Positions 1 through 6,848 are shown, counted from the stretch's first letter. The stretch is DNA of 14,583 nucleotides from Actinomycetota bacterium (GCA_005788585.1 SYBY01000493.1:1-14583), one strand, 5' to 3'. Notes: generated from the letters alone by a model not told the origin. A program made the numbers and translations.

Positions 1-137
1 AGGGGCGACCCGCGCTCGGGCAGCTGGGACATGCCGCGCTCGTCGGACGTCACCTGCTGGATGACCTCCGCGCCGGGCAGCGCGATCGCGTACTCCTTGC
101 CGTTGCGCAGTGTGATCGTGCAGTTGCCTTCGCTCAT
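1..137 (-). CDS. Partial hypothetical protein (N-terminal 45 residues)
   Basis: An open frame starts at ATG 137 on the minus strand and runs off the left edge. It reads MSEGNCTITLRNGKEYAIAL and continues with a Gln-Gln-Val stretch and a Ser-Asp-Glu-Arg segment. The start lies 26 bases after the stop of the CHAP/PKD hydrolase gene on the same strand, so it may be the next gene of that operon. A GTG directly before the ATG (codon at 138-140) could be the start instead. There is no clear Shine-Dalgarno sequence, and the frame stays open further upstream. I recognise no family; the short beta-strand-like opening is all that can be seen. Being partial and short, it could still be non-coding. Confidence 0.4.
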   Translation of the reverse strand, partial: MSEGNCTITLRNGKEYAIALPGAEVIQQVTSDERGMSQLPERGSP

Positions 138-163
138 CACGCCCAGTCTCGCAGGCGTCGCGG

Positions 164-1834
164 TCAGGCGACGAGGAACTCGGTCGTCGCCGCCGCCTGC
201 GCGTTCTCGGCGTCGACGACCGTGAGCGTGACGAGCTTCGTACCGGCGCTCGCAAACACGACCCGGACCGTCTCCGTGCAGTCCCATGAGGTGCGGTCGA
301 CCCGGCCGTCGCTGTTGAAGTCCCACTGGCACTTCTTCAGGCGCACGGGTCCGGTGCTGTCGCGGGCGGTGAGCTGCACCTCCTCGCCGGCGGCCGGGCT
401 CGGCGTCAGCACGCCGATGACCGGCCGCAGCTCGGGCAGCACGCTGACGGTGGTCTCGCGCGTGGTGACGGCACCGGCGTCGTCGTGGACCGAGACGACG
501 ACGCGGAGCGCCCCGGCGGTCGTCGGCGCGAGCGCGAACCGCGCGCCCTCCCCGTCGATCACGCCGTCGCCGCCGATGTCCCAGCGGATCGCAGCGACCG
601 TGCCGTCAGGATCGGAGGAGCGCGAGGCGTCGAGCCAGGCGGGTGCGCCGATCCGCACGGTCCCGGGCGCGCGCAGGTCCGCCGAGGGCGCGCGGTTCGT
701 CACGTCGACCGTCACGGCGGCGGTCGCCTGACTGCCGTCGCGGCCGATCGCCCGCACGGTGACCACGCGCGCGCCGGGACGGTCGTAGGACGTCTTGACC
801 CTGCCGCCGCCGCGGCCGAAGACGCCGTCTCCGTCGGTGTCCCACTCCAGGCGCGAGATCTTCACCGTCGACCCGCGCGTGTCGGCGGTGCACTGGACGT
901 GCTGGCCCGTGGGCAGCGACGGGCGGTCGCACGCCAGGGCGACGGCCGGGGCCGGCGCCGGGGTGCCGACCGACGGGCGCTCCGGCGGCTTGGGGGCGGG
1001 CTGCGCCGCGCTCAGCACGGTCACGCGGGAGCTGGCGGTGGCGTGCTTGCCCGACGCGTCGTACACGCGCACGGAGACCGGGAAGCGTCCTGCGCGCCGG
1101 ACGCGGAGCGATGCCGTGTCGCCCTTGGCGTCGTCGAACTTCCCGTCGGCGTCGAAGTCCCACCGGACCTTCTCGATGTCGCCCGACGAGTCGTTGGCCG
1201 ACAGCTCCAGGCGCTGGCCGACCTTCAGCCGCGCCGAGGGGTAGAACGTGATCCGCGCCTTCAGCGGGACCGTCTTCGCGGGACGCGTGGGCGTCACGCG
1301 CTTCGGCGGCGCGGGGGAGAGCTGGCCGCCCGCGGCGAGCGCCACGAAGCCCTGCGCGTCGCTCGTGCGCCGCCAGCGCCGGCGCACCGCGTTGCCGGCG
1401 TTGCCCTCGATCGTCGTCATGGTGCGGCCGGAGACCGTCTCGACGATGCCGATGTGGTTCGGCCACGTGACGAGGTAGCCGGGGCGGGGCTTCTTGCGCC
1501 ACCGCTTCGTCGACTTCGCCCACTGCACGACGGTCGGGACGTAGCCCAGCCCGCGCCCGCCGGGGCCGATCGGCACACCCGCCTGCCGCGCGACCCACGA
1601 AGTGAAGTACGCGCACCAGGGCGCGCCGCGGTAGGCGCCCTTGGTGGCCGTGAGGTAGCGGCTGATCGCCGGCGCGCGGTTCGAGCCGTCGGGGACCTCA
1701 CGGACGCCCTTGGCGAGCTCGGCGCGCGCGATCGACACCAGGCGCTGCGCGGTCGTCGCCGCACCCGCGGCCGAGGGTGCGGCGCCGCAGGCCACGAGCG
1801 TGAGCAGCAGGCAGGCGAGCAGGCGGCGCGGCAC
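164..1834 (-). CDS. CHAP-domain peptidoglycan hydrolase with four PKD domains, probable lipoprotein
   Basis: This 556-residue exported protein probably cuts peptidoglycan (amidase or endopeptidase) outside the membrane. A signal peptide with Arg3-Arg4 and a hydrophobic core ends in a lipobox-like LVAC with Cys16; cleavage by signal peptidase I near AGA-A is the alternative. A CHAP domain covers about residues 30-168: Cys74 in PWCAYF is the expected nucleophile, His127 in PNHIGIV its partner, and Glu143/Asn145 in IEGNAG the third polar residue. Four PKD-type beta-sandwich domains follow (about 193-274, 297-378, 383-466, 470-556). Each carries Trp-Asp followed by an acidic DxDxDG-like loop (WDFDADG, WDTDGDG, WDIGGDG, WDFNSDG). 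Pro-rich linkers separate the domains. The GTG start has GGAGG 9 bases upstream, inside the end of the lytic transglycosylase gene 3 bases away, so the two are co-translated. The CHAP assignment is firm; the bond cleaved is not known. Confidence 0.88.
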   Translation of the reverse strand: MPRRLLACLLLTLVACGAAPSAAGAATTAQRLVSIARAELAKGVREVPDGSNRAPAISRYLTATKGAYRGAPWCAYFTSWVARQAGVPIGPGGRGLGYVPTVVQWAKSTKRWRKKPRPGYLVTWPNHIGIVETVSGRTMTTIEGNAGNAVRRRWRRTSDAQGFVALAAGGQLSPAPPKRVTPTRPAKTVPLKARITFYPSARLKVGQRLELSANDSSGDIEKVRWDFDADGKFDDAKGDTASLRVRRAGRFPVSVRVYDASGKHATASSRVTVLSAAQPAPKPPERPSVGTPAPAPAVALACDRPSLPTGQHVQCTADTRGSTVKISRLEWDTDGDGVFGRGGGRVKTSYDRPGARVVTVRAIGRDGSQATAAVTVDVTNRAPSADLRAPGTVRIGAPAWLDASRSSDPDGTVAAIRWDIGGDGVIDGEGARFALAPTTAGALRVVVSVHDDAGAVTTRETTVSVLPELRPVIGVLTPSPAAGEEVQLTARDSTGPVRLKKCQWDFNSDGRVDRTSWDCTETVRVVFASAGTKLVTLTVVDAENAQAAATTEFLVA

Positions 1835-1837
1835 CGG

Positions 1838-2527
1838 TCAGCGCCTCCGGTACGTGGCGTGGAAGGCGGCGACCCGGCGGACGTACGCCTGCGTCTCGGC
1901 GTACGGCGGCACGCCACCATGGCGCTTGACCGCGCCGGGGCCCGCGTTGTAGCCCGCGGCGATCAGCCGGGTGCTGCGGCCCACGACGGCTCGCACGTGG
2001 GTGAGGTACAGCGTCCCGTACGCGATGCTCGTCCGCGCGTCGTACAGGCGGCCGACCGACGCGCCCATGCCGCGAGCCGTCGCGGGCATGAGCTGCATGA
2101 GCCCGCGCGCACCCACCGGGGATCGCGCCCGCGGATTGAAGCCGGACTCCGCGCGGATGATCGCCGCCACGAACGCGGCGTCGAGCTTGCGGCGCTTGGC
2201 GTAGCTGAGGATGAGCGACCGGTAGGGCACGCCGCGCAGCCCGGAGGACGCGGGCGGGGATGCGTCGCGCCCGGTGTCCGGCTCGGCCGCGGGCGGGGGC
2301 GGCGCCGGGAGCTCGTCGCCGCTCTCCTCGACGTCGTCGAACCAGCTGCCCTCGTCGGCGCTCTCGTCGAGCCCGGTCTCATCGGCGTAGGTCTCGTCCT
2401 CGGGGCTCGGGCGCCACTCGTCCCACCAGGCCTCCTGATCGTGACCTGGATGGGCAGGCGCGGCCGCCGGAAGCCCGAGGGCTGCCGCGGCAAGCACGAT
2501 GCACAGGAACACCAGACGACGAAACAC
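1838..2527 (-). CDS. Secreted lytic transglycosylase (SLT/goose-lysozyme-like fold)
   Basis: This enzyme cleaves the glycan strand of peptidoglycan between MurNAc and GlcNAc, forming 1,6-anhydro ends, outside the membrane. It begins with a signal peptide (Arg-Arg then LVFLCIVLAAAALG, cleavage probably after APA). A Glu/Asp-rich and then Pro-rich linker follows to about residue 95, and a C-terminal SLT domain covers about 100-229. The catalytic glutamate is Glu127 in RAESGFNPRA. The hallmarks GLMQLMP and GYNAGPGAV are present, with PPYAETQAYV near the end. I chose the GTG at 2527 (229 residues) because a promoter sits 8 bases upstream and the signal peptide is then well formed. A GTG at 2548 in the same frame (236 residues) is the alternative, and the frame is closed by TGA at 2561-2563. 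It is the first gene of an operon with the CHAP hydrolase, so glycan and peptide cleavage are probably made together. Confidence 0.9.
   Translation of the reverse strand: MFRRLVFLCIVLAAAALGLPAAAPAHPGHDQEAWWDEWRPSPEDETYADETGLDESADEGSWFDDVEESGDELPAPPPPAAEPDTGRDASPPASSGLRGVPYRSLILSYAKRRKLDAAFVAAIIRAESGFNPRARSPVGARGLMQLMPATARGMGASVGRLYDARTSIAYGTLYLTHVRAVVGRSTRLIAAGYNAGPGAVKRHGGVPPYAETQAYVRRVAAFHATYRRR
1844..1848 (-). promoter_or_regulatory. Ribosome binding site for the CHAP/PKD gene
   Basis: GGAGG on the minus strand lies 9 bases before the GTG at 1834 and inside the last codons of the upstream transglycosylase gene. It fixes this GTG as the start. Confidence 0.7.
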
Positions 2528-2535
2528 CTGCCCGC

Positions 2536-2564
2536 AGAGTGCGGCCACGGTGCTCGCTGCTCAA
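2536..2564 (-). promoter_or_regulatory. Promoter of the cell-wall operon
   Basis: On the minus strand TTGAGC (2564-2559) and CACTCT (2541-2536) are separated by exactly 17 bases, a usual spacing for -35 and -10 boxes. The -10 box ends 8 bases before the GTG at 2527, which would give a leaderless or nearly leaderless transcript. If real, the GTG at 2548 lies inside the promoter and cannot be the start. Confidence 0.45.
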
Positions 2565-2637
2565 TGCCCGCGGACGCGTGTCGGACGCGAGCTCCCCGGT
2601 TCGGCACGGCGGCGGCTCCCGTTCGTCCAGACGCCGG

Positions 2638-2643
2638 TACGGT
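2638..2643 (+). promoter_or_regulatory. Putative -10 box for the decapeptide-repeat gene
   Basis: TACGGT lies 8 bases before the ATG at 2652, matching a leaderless start. No convincing -35 box is visible upstream. The rest of the 2565-2651 divergent spacer contains a CGGACGCG direct repeat (two copies 3 bases apart, within 2570-2588) and nothing else that I recognise. Confidence 0.4.
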
Positions 2644-2651
2644 TGGCGCCG

Positions 2652-3521
2652 ATGGGTGTTCTCGGGCTCGCTCTGCTCCCGGCCCGCGCCGGCATCTCCG
2701 CCGCGCAGGTGGTCATCCGCGCCGCGGACCTCTCGGCGCCCGGCGGCCCGTGGCGGCGTCCCGGCGGCTACGGCGAACGGCTCGCCGCGGTCATCGCCGA
2801 GGATGGGCCGCTCGCGCAGCTGGGGCGCCTGTCCGCCGAGGACGGTCCGCTCGCGCGGATCGAGCAGCTCGCGCTCCTGACGAGCGACGACCGGCCCCTC
2901 GGCCGCGCGCTCGCCCCCGGCGGGCCGCTGGACCGGCTCCTGCGCGACGACGGGGTCGTCGACCGCCTGCTCGCCGACGACGGCCCGCTCGACCGGCTGC
3001 TCGCCCCGGGCGGCGCGCTGGACCGGCTCACCGAGCAGGACGGGACGCTGGACCGGATCCTCGAGCAGGACGGCGTGCTCGACCAGCTGTTCGCGCCGGG
3101 CGGGCCCGTCGATCAGCTGCTCGCCGACGAGAGCCTCGTCATGCGCCTGGGGGAGCTGCCCGACACGCTGAACCGGCTGGCCGCCCTCGACGAGACGCTC
3201 GCCAAGCTCGGTGGGCTCGAGCAGACGCTGCGCACCATCAGCGACCTGGGCGACGCGCTCGACCGGCTCGCGGCGGTCGCGGACGCGCTCGAACGGCTCG
3301 CCGACGCGACCCGCGACCTGCCTGCGCTGCCCGCGCACGTGAACTCGGTCGAGTTGCAGGTGGGGGCGATCGGGGAGCAGCTCGGCCGCCTCGAGCCGAC
3401 GCTCGGCGAGCTCGGGACGAGCGTCGGCAGCCTGCGCGAATCGGCGCAGCAGCTCAGCGTCGCGGTGGTGCCGCTGGGCAAGGTCGCCGAGCGCATCCCG
3501 GGGCGGCGCCGCAAGCCCTGA
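2652..3521 (+). CDS. Decapeptide-repeat / coiled-coil protein of unknown function
   Basis: This 289-residue protein belongs to no family I recognise. Residues 1-20 are moderately hydrophobic (MGVLGLALLPARAG) and could be a weak membrane anchor or the start of an amphipathic helix. Residues 81-220 are fourteen consecutive 10-residue units without a gap, typified by GPLDRLLADD, GALDRLTEQD and GTLDRILEQD. Leu/Val/Ile falls at unit positions 3 and 6, and often 7. In the first eight units Gly or Pro-Gly/Asp-Gly turns recur; from about residue 161 the glycines thin out and the chain looks like a continuous helix or coiled coil to about 280. The end is basic (GRRRKP). I chose the ATG at 2652 because a -10-like TACGGT lies just upstream; an open extension to 2499 would overlap the divergent gene and lacks a signal. 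Lipid-surface binding, a structural filament or scaffolding are possible; none is shown. Confidence 0.75.
   Translation: MGVLGLALLPARAGISAAQVVIRAADLSAPGGPWRRPGGYGERLAAVIAEDGPLAQLGRLSAEDGPLARIEQLALLTSDDRPLGRALAPGGPLDRLLRDDGVVDRLLADDGPLDRLLAPGGALDRLTEQDGTLDRILEQDGVLDQLFAPGGPVDQLLADESLVMRLGELPDTLNRLAALDETLAKLGGLEQTLRTISDLGDALDRLAAVADALERLADATRDLPALPAHVNSVELQVGAIGEQLGRLEPTLGELGTSVGSLRESAQQLSVAVVPLGKVAERIPGRRRKP
2892..3311 (+). repeat. Fourteen 30-bp in-frame repeat units coding decapeptides
   Basis: The coding region for residues 81-220 of the preceding gene has an exact 30-base period with no insertion or deletion over 14 units. The clearest unit core encodes Leu-Asp-Arg-Leu (typically ctgGACCGGctc or ctcGACCGGctg). 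Units with PGG recur at irregular intervals (residues 89-91, 119-121, 149-151: exactly 30 residues apart), hinting at a higher-order three-unit repeat of 90 bases. Later units (residues 161-220) have diverged. Confidence 0.8.
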
Positions 3522-3546
3522 CGCCCCCGCGTGAGAGTGGTACGTT
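3518..3546 (+). promoter_or_regulatory. Promoter of the small barrel-protein gene
   Basis: CTGACG (3518-3523) and TACGTT (3541-3546) are 17 bases apart. The -35 box overlaps the TGA stop of the repeat-protein gene. Transcription would begin near 3553, leaving a leader of about 30 bases that carries GGAGG at 3573-3577, 5 bases before the ATG. Confidence 0.45.
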
Positions 3547-3582
3547 GCGTCTCGCTTCTTCCATCCTCGTCCGGAGGCGACC

Positions 3583-3885
3583 ATGCTGTGCGCCCACACC
3601 GTCCGCCGGCTCAAGCCGGGCACGTTCGACGACTTCGCGGAGGCCTTCCGCCCGCCAGGAGATGACCCTCCGCCCGGCTGGGTGCGCTTCGACATGCTGC
3701 GCGGCCTGCAGGATCCGGACATCGTGATCAGCTTCGGCTTCTTCGACGGGACGGTTGACGAGCTGGAGGCCAGCCAAGTCGAGCACGGCTACGCCGAGCG
3801 CCGTCGCGCGGCCGAGGACGCGTACGTCGAGGAGGTCGTCCTCAACGGGATCTATGAGGTGGCGATGGAGCGGGTGTCGGCCTAG
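3583..3885 (+). CDS. Small protein, probable dimeric alpha/beta-barrel (ABM-like) fold
   Basis: A 100-residue soluble protein with a good GGAGG ribosome binding site. The order of elements is a first strand (LCAHTVRRLK), a helix with FDDFAEAF, a Pro-rich loop, a strand with VRFDMLRGL, the strand IVISFGFFDG followed by a helix, a long helix from about residue 68 to 83, and a last strand YEVAMERV. This fits the antibiotic-biosynthesis-monooxygenase / stress-responsive barrel superfamily, whose members are about 95-110 residues long and bind or oxidise small molecules or heme as dimers. No catalytic residues can be assigned. It has its own promoter and stands between the repeat protein and the secreted propeller gene. 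The gene is well supported; the fold is an inference from pattern. Confidence 0.75.
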   Translation: MLCAHTVRRLKPGTFDDFAEAFRPPGDDPPPGWVRFDMLRGLQDPDIVISFGFFDGTVDELEASQVEHGYAERRRAAEDAYVEEVVLNGIYEVAMERVSA

Positions 3886-3920
3886 CCGGGAGCCGCAGAC
3901 GGGGAATTGCCGCACCAGGT

Positions 3921-3945
3921 GTGCGTCGTCCGTCGGACGACGCGC
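3921..3945 (+). terminator. Perfect GC-rich hairpin: terminator or operator
   Basis: A 9-base arm GCGTCGTCC (3923-3931), a 3-base loop GTC, and the exact complement GGACGACGC (3935-3943) form a strong hairpin. A G-C pair and a G-T pair extend it at the base. It lies 35 bases after the preceding stop codon, as a terminator would, but no T-run follows. It also overlaps the expected -35 region of the next gene (whose -10 is at 3960), so it could instead be a regulator binding site. Confidence 0.5.
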
Positions 3946-3959
3946 GCCCCGGCCAGGCG

Positions 3960-3965
3960 TACGTT
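3960..3965 (+). promoter_or_regulatory. Putative -10 box for the secreted propeller gene
   Basis: TACGTT ends 6 bases before the ATG at 3972, the spacing of a leaderless start. It decides between this ATG and an earlier in-frame GTG at 3921, which lies within the hairpin. Confidence 0.5.
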
Positions 3966-3971
3966 CGGTGG

Positions 3972-5393
3972 ATGCTCCGGCGCCATCTCCTGTTCGTCGT
4001 CATCGCTGTTGTCCTCGCGGTGCATGCAGCGCCGGCGTCCGCGGGCACGATCGTCTGGAGCAAGGGCGGCAGCATCTGGGCGATGAACGACGACGGCACC
4101 ATGCCGCGCGTCCTCATCCCCGTCAGCGCCGCCTCGGGCATGTCGACGTTGCAGAACCCGGGCGTGGCCCCCGCGGGGACCACGGTCACCTTCGAGGGCA
4201 GCACGACGGCCAATCAGGTGTCGCGGCTCGGACTGTGCGGGACGTTCCCCTCCCAGTACTCCTGCACCACGTTCCATTTCGGGTTCAACGCGACCGGCGT
4301 CTACCGCTGGACCGGCGGAGATGCCGTCGAGCGGCTGACCGGCGCACCCGCGTACTGCTTCGACTGCACCGCCTCGTCGGTTGCTCCGGAGCCGCGCGTC
4401 GACGGGGCGATCGTCAGCGCCTTCCACGAGTGCCAGGGCTTCCTGGACACTGGCACCTACACGTGCGTGGGCGCGGTCAAGAGCACCTCGGGTCAGGCAT
4501 ATCCGGCGTGCACGGACCTGCCCGATGAACCGAGCCCCAACCCCGTCTCGCCCGCGCAGCTCGTCTACGCGGGCTGCACCTCGGCAGGCAACGACGCGTT
4601 GATCGTCACCGGTCCCGACCGTGCCGGTGAGCACGTCGTGGGATGTGATGACGCGGAGCAGACGGATCCCTCCTGGTCCGCGGCGGGAGACCAGATCGTG
4701 GCGGCCGAGGGTGGGACGGAACCGGGGTTGTGGGTCTACGGGGCGGCGAACACCGCCTGCTTCGCCGGCGCGCTGCGTCACGCCGTGGTCGCACCGTCGG
4801 GCGTCACGTTCGCGAGCCCGCGGTTCGCCGGTGGCCGCATCATCTTCGAGGTGCAGGGTGAGCTCTGGAGCGTGCCGGCGACGTGCGACACCTGCGCGTT
4901 CCCGGGTGCCGCGACCCAGCTCACGACGGGCGGCGACAACCGCGACCCCGCGTGGACCGCGAGCGCGCTGCCGCCGGGCATCGTCGTCCCGCTGCCGCCC
5001 GCAGGTGGCACGACGGGTACGGGGTCTGGTGCGGGCGGCGGCGCCGTCGACGTCACCAAACCCGTGCTGCGGCTGACGGCCAGTTCGCGGCAGCGCATCC
5101 TGCGTCAGCGGCGCAGCGTCCTCCTGAAGGTGCGGTCGTCGGAGGCCGCGGCGCTGACGGTGACCGGCACGATCGTCGTGCCGGGGAAGGATCCGAAGCT
5201 GACGACGGTTCGGCGGTCGCTCGCGGCGGGGAAGACCGTGACGATCCGCATGACGCTGTCCGCATCGGCGCTCCGTGCCGTCCGCCGGGCGTGGTCCCGT
5301 CGTCGCAGCGCGGTCGCCGTCCTGAAGCTCACGCTGCGCGACCGGGCGCAGAACACGACGCGCAGGACGTCGCGTATCACCCTGCGCCGGTGA
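3972..5393 (+). CDS. Secreted cysteine-rich PD40/TolB-like beta-propeller protein
   Basis: A 473-residue exported protein. A signal peptide (Arg3-Arg4, then LLFVVIAVVLAV) ends at a clear signal peptidase I site ASA-G (residue 24/25). The mature part opens with IVWSKGGSIWAMNDDGT, the signature of WD40-like (PD40) propeller blades found in TolB-type proteins. Further blade-like segments are DPSWSAAGDQIVAAEGG (about 232-248) and GGRIIFEVQGELWSVP followed by DPAW (about 288-328). The propeller region contains exactly 12 cysteines (89, 98, 129, 132, 154, 165, 180, 202, 225, 263, 305, 308), which suggests disulfides. After a Gly/Thr/Pro linker (about 334-358), a very basic C-terminal beta module (about 361-473, rich in Arg and Thr) may bind the cell wall or membrane. 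The role is unknown; protein-binding or sensing is typical of the fold. Confidence 0.82.
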   Translation: MLRRHLLFVVIAVVLAVHAAPASAGTIVWSKGGSIWAMNDDGTMPRVLIPVSAASGMSTLQNPGVAPAGTTVTFEGSTTANQVSRLGLCGTFPSQYSCTTFHFGFNATGVYRWTGGDAVERLTGAPAYCFDCTASSVAPEPRVDGAIVSAFHECQGFLDTGTYTCVGAVKSTSGQAYPACTDLPDEPSPNPVSPAQLVYAGCTSAGNDALIVTGPDRAGEHVVGCDDAEQTDPSWSAAGDQIVAAEGGTEPGLWVYGAANTACFAGALRHAVVAPSGVTFASPRFAGGRIIFEVQGELWSVPATCDTCAFPGAATQLTTGGDNRDPAWTASALPPGIVVPLPPAGGTTGTGSGAGGGAVDVTKPVLRLTASSRQRILRQRRSVLLKVRSSEAAALTVTGTIVVPGKDPKLTTVRRSLAAGKTVTIRMTLSASALRAVRRAWSRRRSAVAVLKLTLRDRAQNTTRRTSRITLRR

Positions 5394-5399
5394 GCCGGA

Positions 5400-5413
5400 G
5401 CGGCGTCAGCCGC
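5400..5413. terminator. Weak hairpin between convergent genes
   Basis: GCGGC, loop GTCA, GCCGC lies just after the propeller gene's stop and overlaps the stop of the convergent gene ending at 5406. With a 5-base stem and no T-run it is only a possible bidirectional terminator. Confidence 0.25.
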
Positions 5414-5774
5414 CGCGTGCCGTCCGGCGCGACGCCTCGAGCGCGCGCCGCGTCTTGACCCGGCCCGGCGCGTCGGGCGCATCCGCGCGCGCGGCTCGGC
5501 GCGGCTCGGCATGGACCCAGTCGTTCCCACCGCGGCGGGCGCGGGCGAGTTCCCGCTTCTGGCGGTCCAGCGCGGCCTGCATGTCAAGGAAGCGGGCGGC
5601 CTCCTCCGGCGTGGCGTACTCCTGGGTGGCGTGGACGAGCCCGAGGTGCAGGTCCGCGCGGTCGGTCGCTTCGGCGACCCAGCCCGCGGTGCGCAGGCGC
5701 AGGAGGTCCGAGAGCGCGACGAGGTGCGCATAGCCACGCCACATCACGAGGTTCTCTTCGGCGAAAGTCGGCAT
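5406..5774 (-). CDS. Small hypothetical protein
   Basis: A 122-residue soluble protein that I do not recognise. The first 75 residues are helix-rich and well ordered in composition (YAHLVALSDLLRLRTAGWVAEATDRADL, then ATPEEAARFLDMQAALDRQK). The last 40 residues are Arg/Ala-rich and probably disordered. No membrane segment or metal motif is visible. The ATG at 5774 is preceded by TACGGT with a 9-base gap, suggesting its own promoter and a leaderless start. It lies 120 bases downstream of the SDR on the same strand and is convergent with the propeller gene, with only 12 bases between the stops. Codon use matches its neighbours. The strand choice is supported by the promoter and by third-position GC; function is unknown. 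Confidence 0.6.
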   Translation of the reverse strand: MPTFAEENLVMWRGYAHLVALSDLLRLRTAGWVAEATDRADLHLGLVHATQEYATPEEAARFLDMQAALDRQKRELARARRGGNDWVHAEPRRAARADAPDAPGRVKTRRALEASRRTARGG

Positions 5775-5783
5775 CGTGCAGGC

Positions 5784-5789
5784 ACCGTA
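5784..5789 (-). promoter_or_regulatory. Putative -10 box of the small hypothetical gene
   Basis: TACGGT on the minus strand ends 9 bases before the ATG at 5774. No clear -35 box. The rest of the spacer to 5894 shows no feature that I can support. Confidence 0.35.
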
Positions 5790-5894
5790 GCGCCAAAACG
5801 GCCCGCGAAATCACGGCACTCCGGAATTCATACCGTCGCCGGGAACTTGGGTACCGCCGAACCCGAACACGCGTCGAGGGCGGGCGCCGCGGGG

Positions 5895-6842
5895 TCAAGC
5901 AGCAGGTCGGGAAACGGCCGTGTCCGGGGCCCGGCGCCGGCCCACCGTGCGTGCCATCGCGGCCTCCATCCGGCGCGGGATGACGAGCTGTGCGGCCTGC
6001 GACATCGTCCCGAACGGGTGCGTCACCCGCACCGGCCGGCGCACGATCCCGTCGAGCACCATCGAGGCTCCGCGCTCGACCGACATCGCCGGCGCACGGT
6101 GGAACGCCTTCGTCGGCGTGATCATGTCGGTGCGCACGAGCGGCATGTACACCGTGGTCCAGCGCACGTGGTCGCGGCGGGTCTCGGGCGCGGCGGAGCG
6201 GGTGAACGCGTCGACCGCCGCCTTCGAGGCGAGGTACGCGGCGAATCTCGGCTCGTAGCCGAACTGCACGCCCATCGTGGAGACGTTGACGACGTGGCCG
6301 CCGCCCCGGGCGCGCATGTCGGCGACGAGCGGCACGGTGAGGCGCACCGCGCCGAAGTAGTTGAGCTCCATGACCCGCTCGAAGTCGTGCAGGCGATCGG
6401 TTGAGCGCTCGAGTGTCCGCCGGATGGAGTGCCCCGCGTTGTTGACGAGGACGTCGACGCCGTCATGGTCGGCGCGGACCTGCTCCACGAGCCCGGCGAT
6501 CGCGTCGGCGCTCGTCAGGTCGCAGGGGAGCACGTGGGCGGTGCCGCCCTGGCCCCGGACCTCCGCCGCGAGTTCCTCGAGCCGGTCGCGCCGTCGCGCG
6601 ACGAGCAGGACTTCGGCGCCGGCGTGCCCGAGCCGCCGCGCGGTCTCCCGGCCGATGCCCGACGAGGCGCCGGTGAGCAGGACGGTGCGCCCCTCGACCG
6701 CCTCGCGCAGGGCGCGCTCGCCACGGCGTCCCGTCAGGAGCCCGCGGGCGCGCCGCACCTGGAGCATCGGGTCGAGCTCGGCGCCCCAGGCCCAGGGCCC
6801 CTCGCCCGGGTCGCGGTTCGCCACGGTCGTCGTCTCCTCCAT
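5895..6842 (-). CDS. SDR-family NAD(P)-dependent oxidoreductase
   Basis: A 315-residue short-chain dehydrogenase. A 50-residue N-terminal extension (with RRARGLLTGRRGERALREAVEGR) precedes the Rossmann fold. The cofactor motif is TGASSGIG (58-65). The basic VARRRDRLEEL after strand 2 favours NADPH. NNAG is at 134-137, the catalytic serine is Ser188 in VNVSTMG, and the catalytic pair is Tyr203 and Lys207 in YLASK. The C-terminal segment (FHRAPAMSVERGASMVLDGIVRRPVRV) resembles SDRs that act on fatty acyl or other lipid aldehydes and ketones in actinobacteria; that substrate is inferred only. The start ATG 6842 was chosen because a TATCCT box ends 6 bases upstream, while a longer frame would run into the divergent TetR gene. 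Regulation by that TetR protein through the shared 47-base spacer is likely. Confidence 0.9.
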   Translation of the reverse strand: MEETTTVANRDPGEGPWAWGAELDPMLQVRRARGLLTGRRGERALREAVEGRTVLLTGASSGIGRETARRLGHAGAEVLLVARRRDRLEELAAEVRGQGGTAHVLPCDLTSADAIAGLVEQVRADHDGVDVLVNNAGHSIRRTLERSTDRLHDFERVMELNYFGAVRLTVPLVADMRARGGGHVVNVSTMGVQFGYEPRFAAYLASKAAVDAFTRSAAPETRRDHVRWTTVYMPLVRTDMITPTKAFHRAPAMSVERGASMVLDGIVRRPVRVTHPFGTMSQAAQLVIPRRMEAAMARTVGRRRAPDTAVSRPAA

Positions 6843-6848
6843 GCGCCG

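Noticed and set aside
2570..2588. CGGACGCG direct repeat in the divergent spacer at 2549-2651
   Set aside because: Two 8-base copies of a common GC word are weak evidence for a binding site.
2379..3722. A minus-strand frame of 447 codons opposite the repeat gene
   Set aside because: Its apparent repeats mirror the 30-bp repeats of the plus-strand gene. The plus strand has the -10 box and the sensible Leu periodicity.
485..3727. A plus-strand frame open for 1080 codons
   Set aside because: It lies opposite the CHAP and transglycosylase genes and then overlaps the repeat gene in another frame. The product is Arg/Ala/Gly/Pro-rich without domains, as expected of GC-rich shadow frames.
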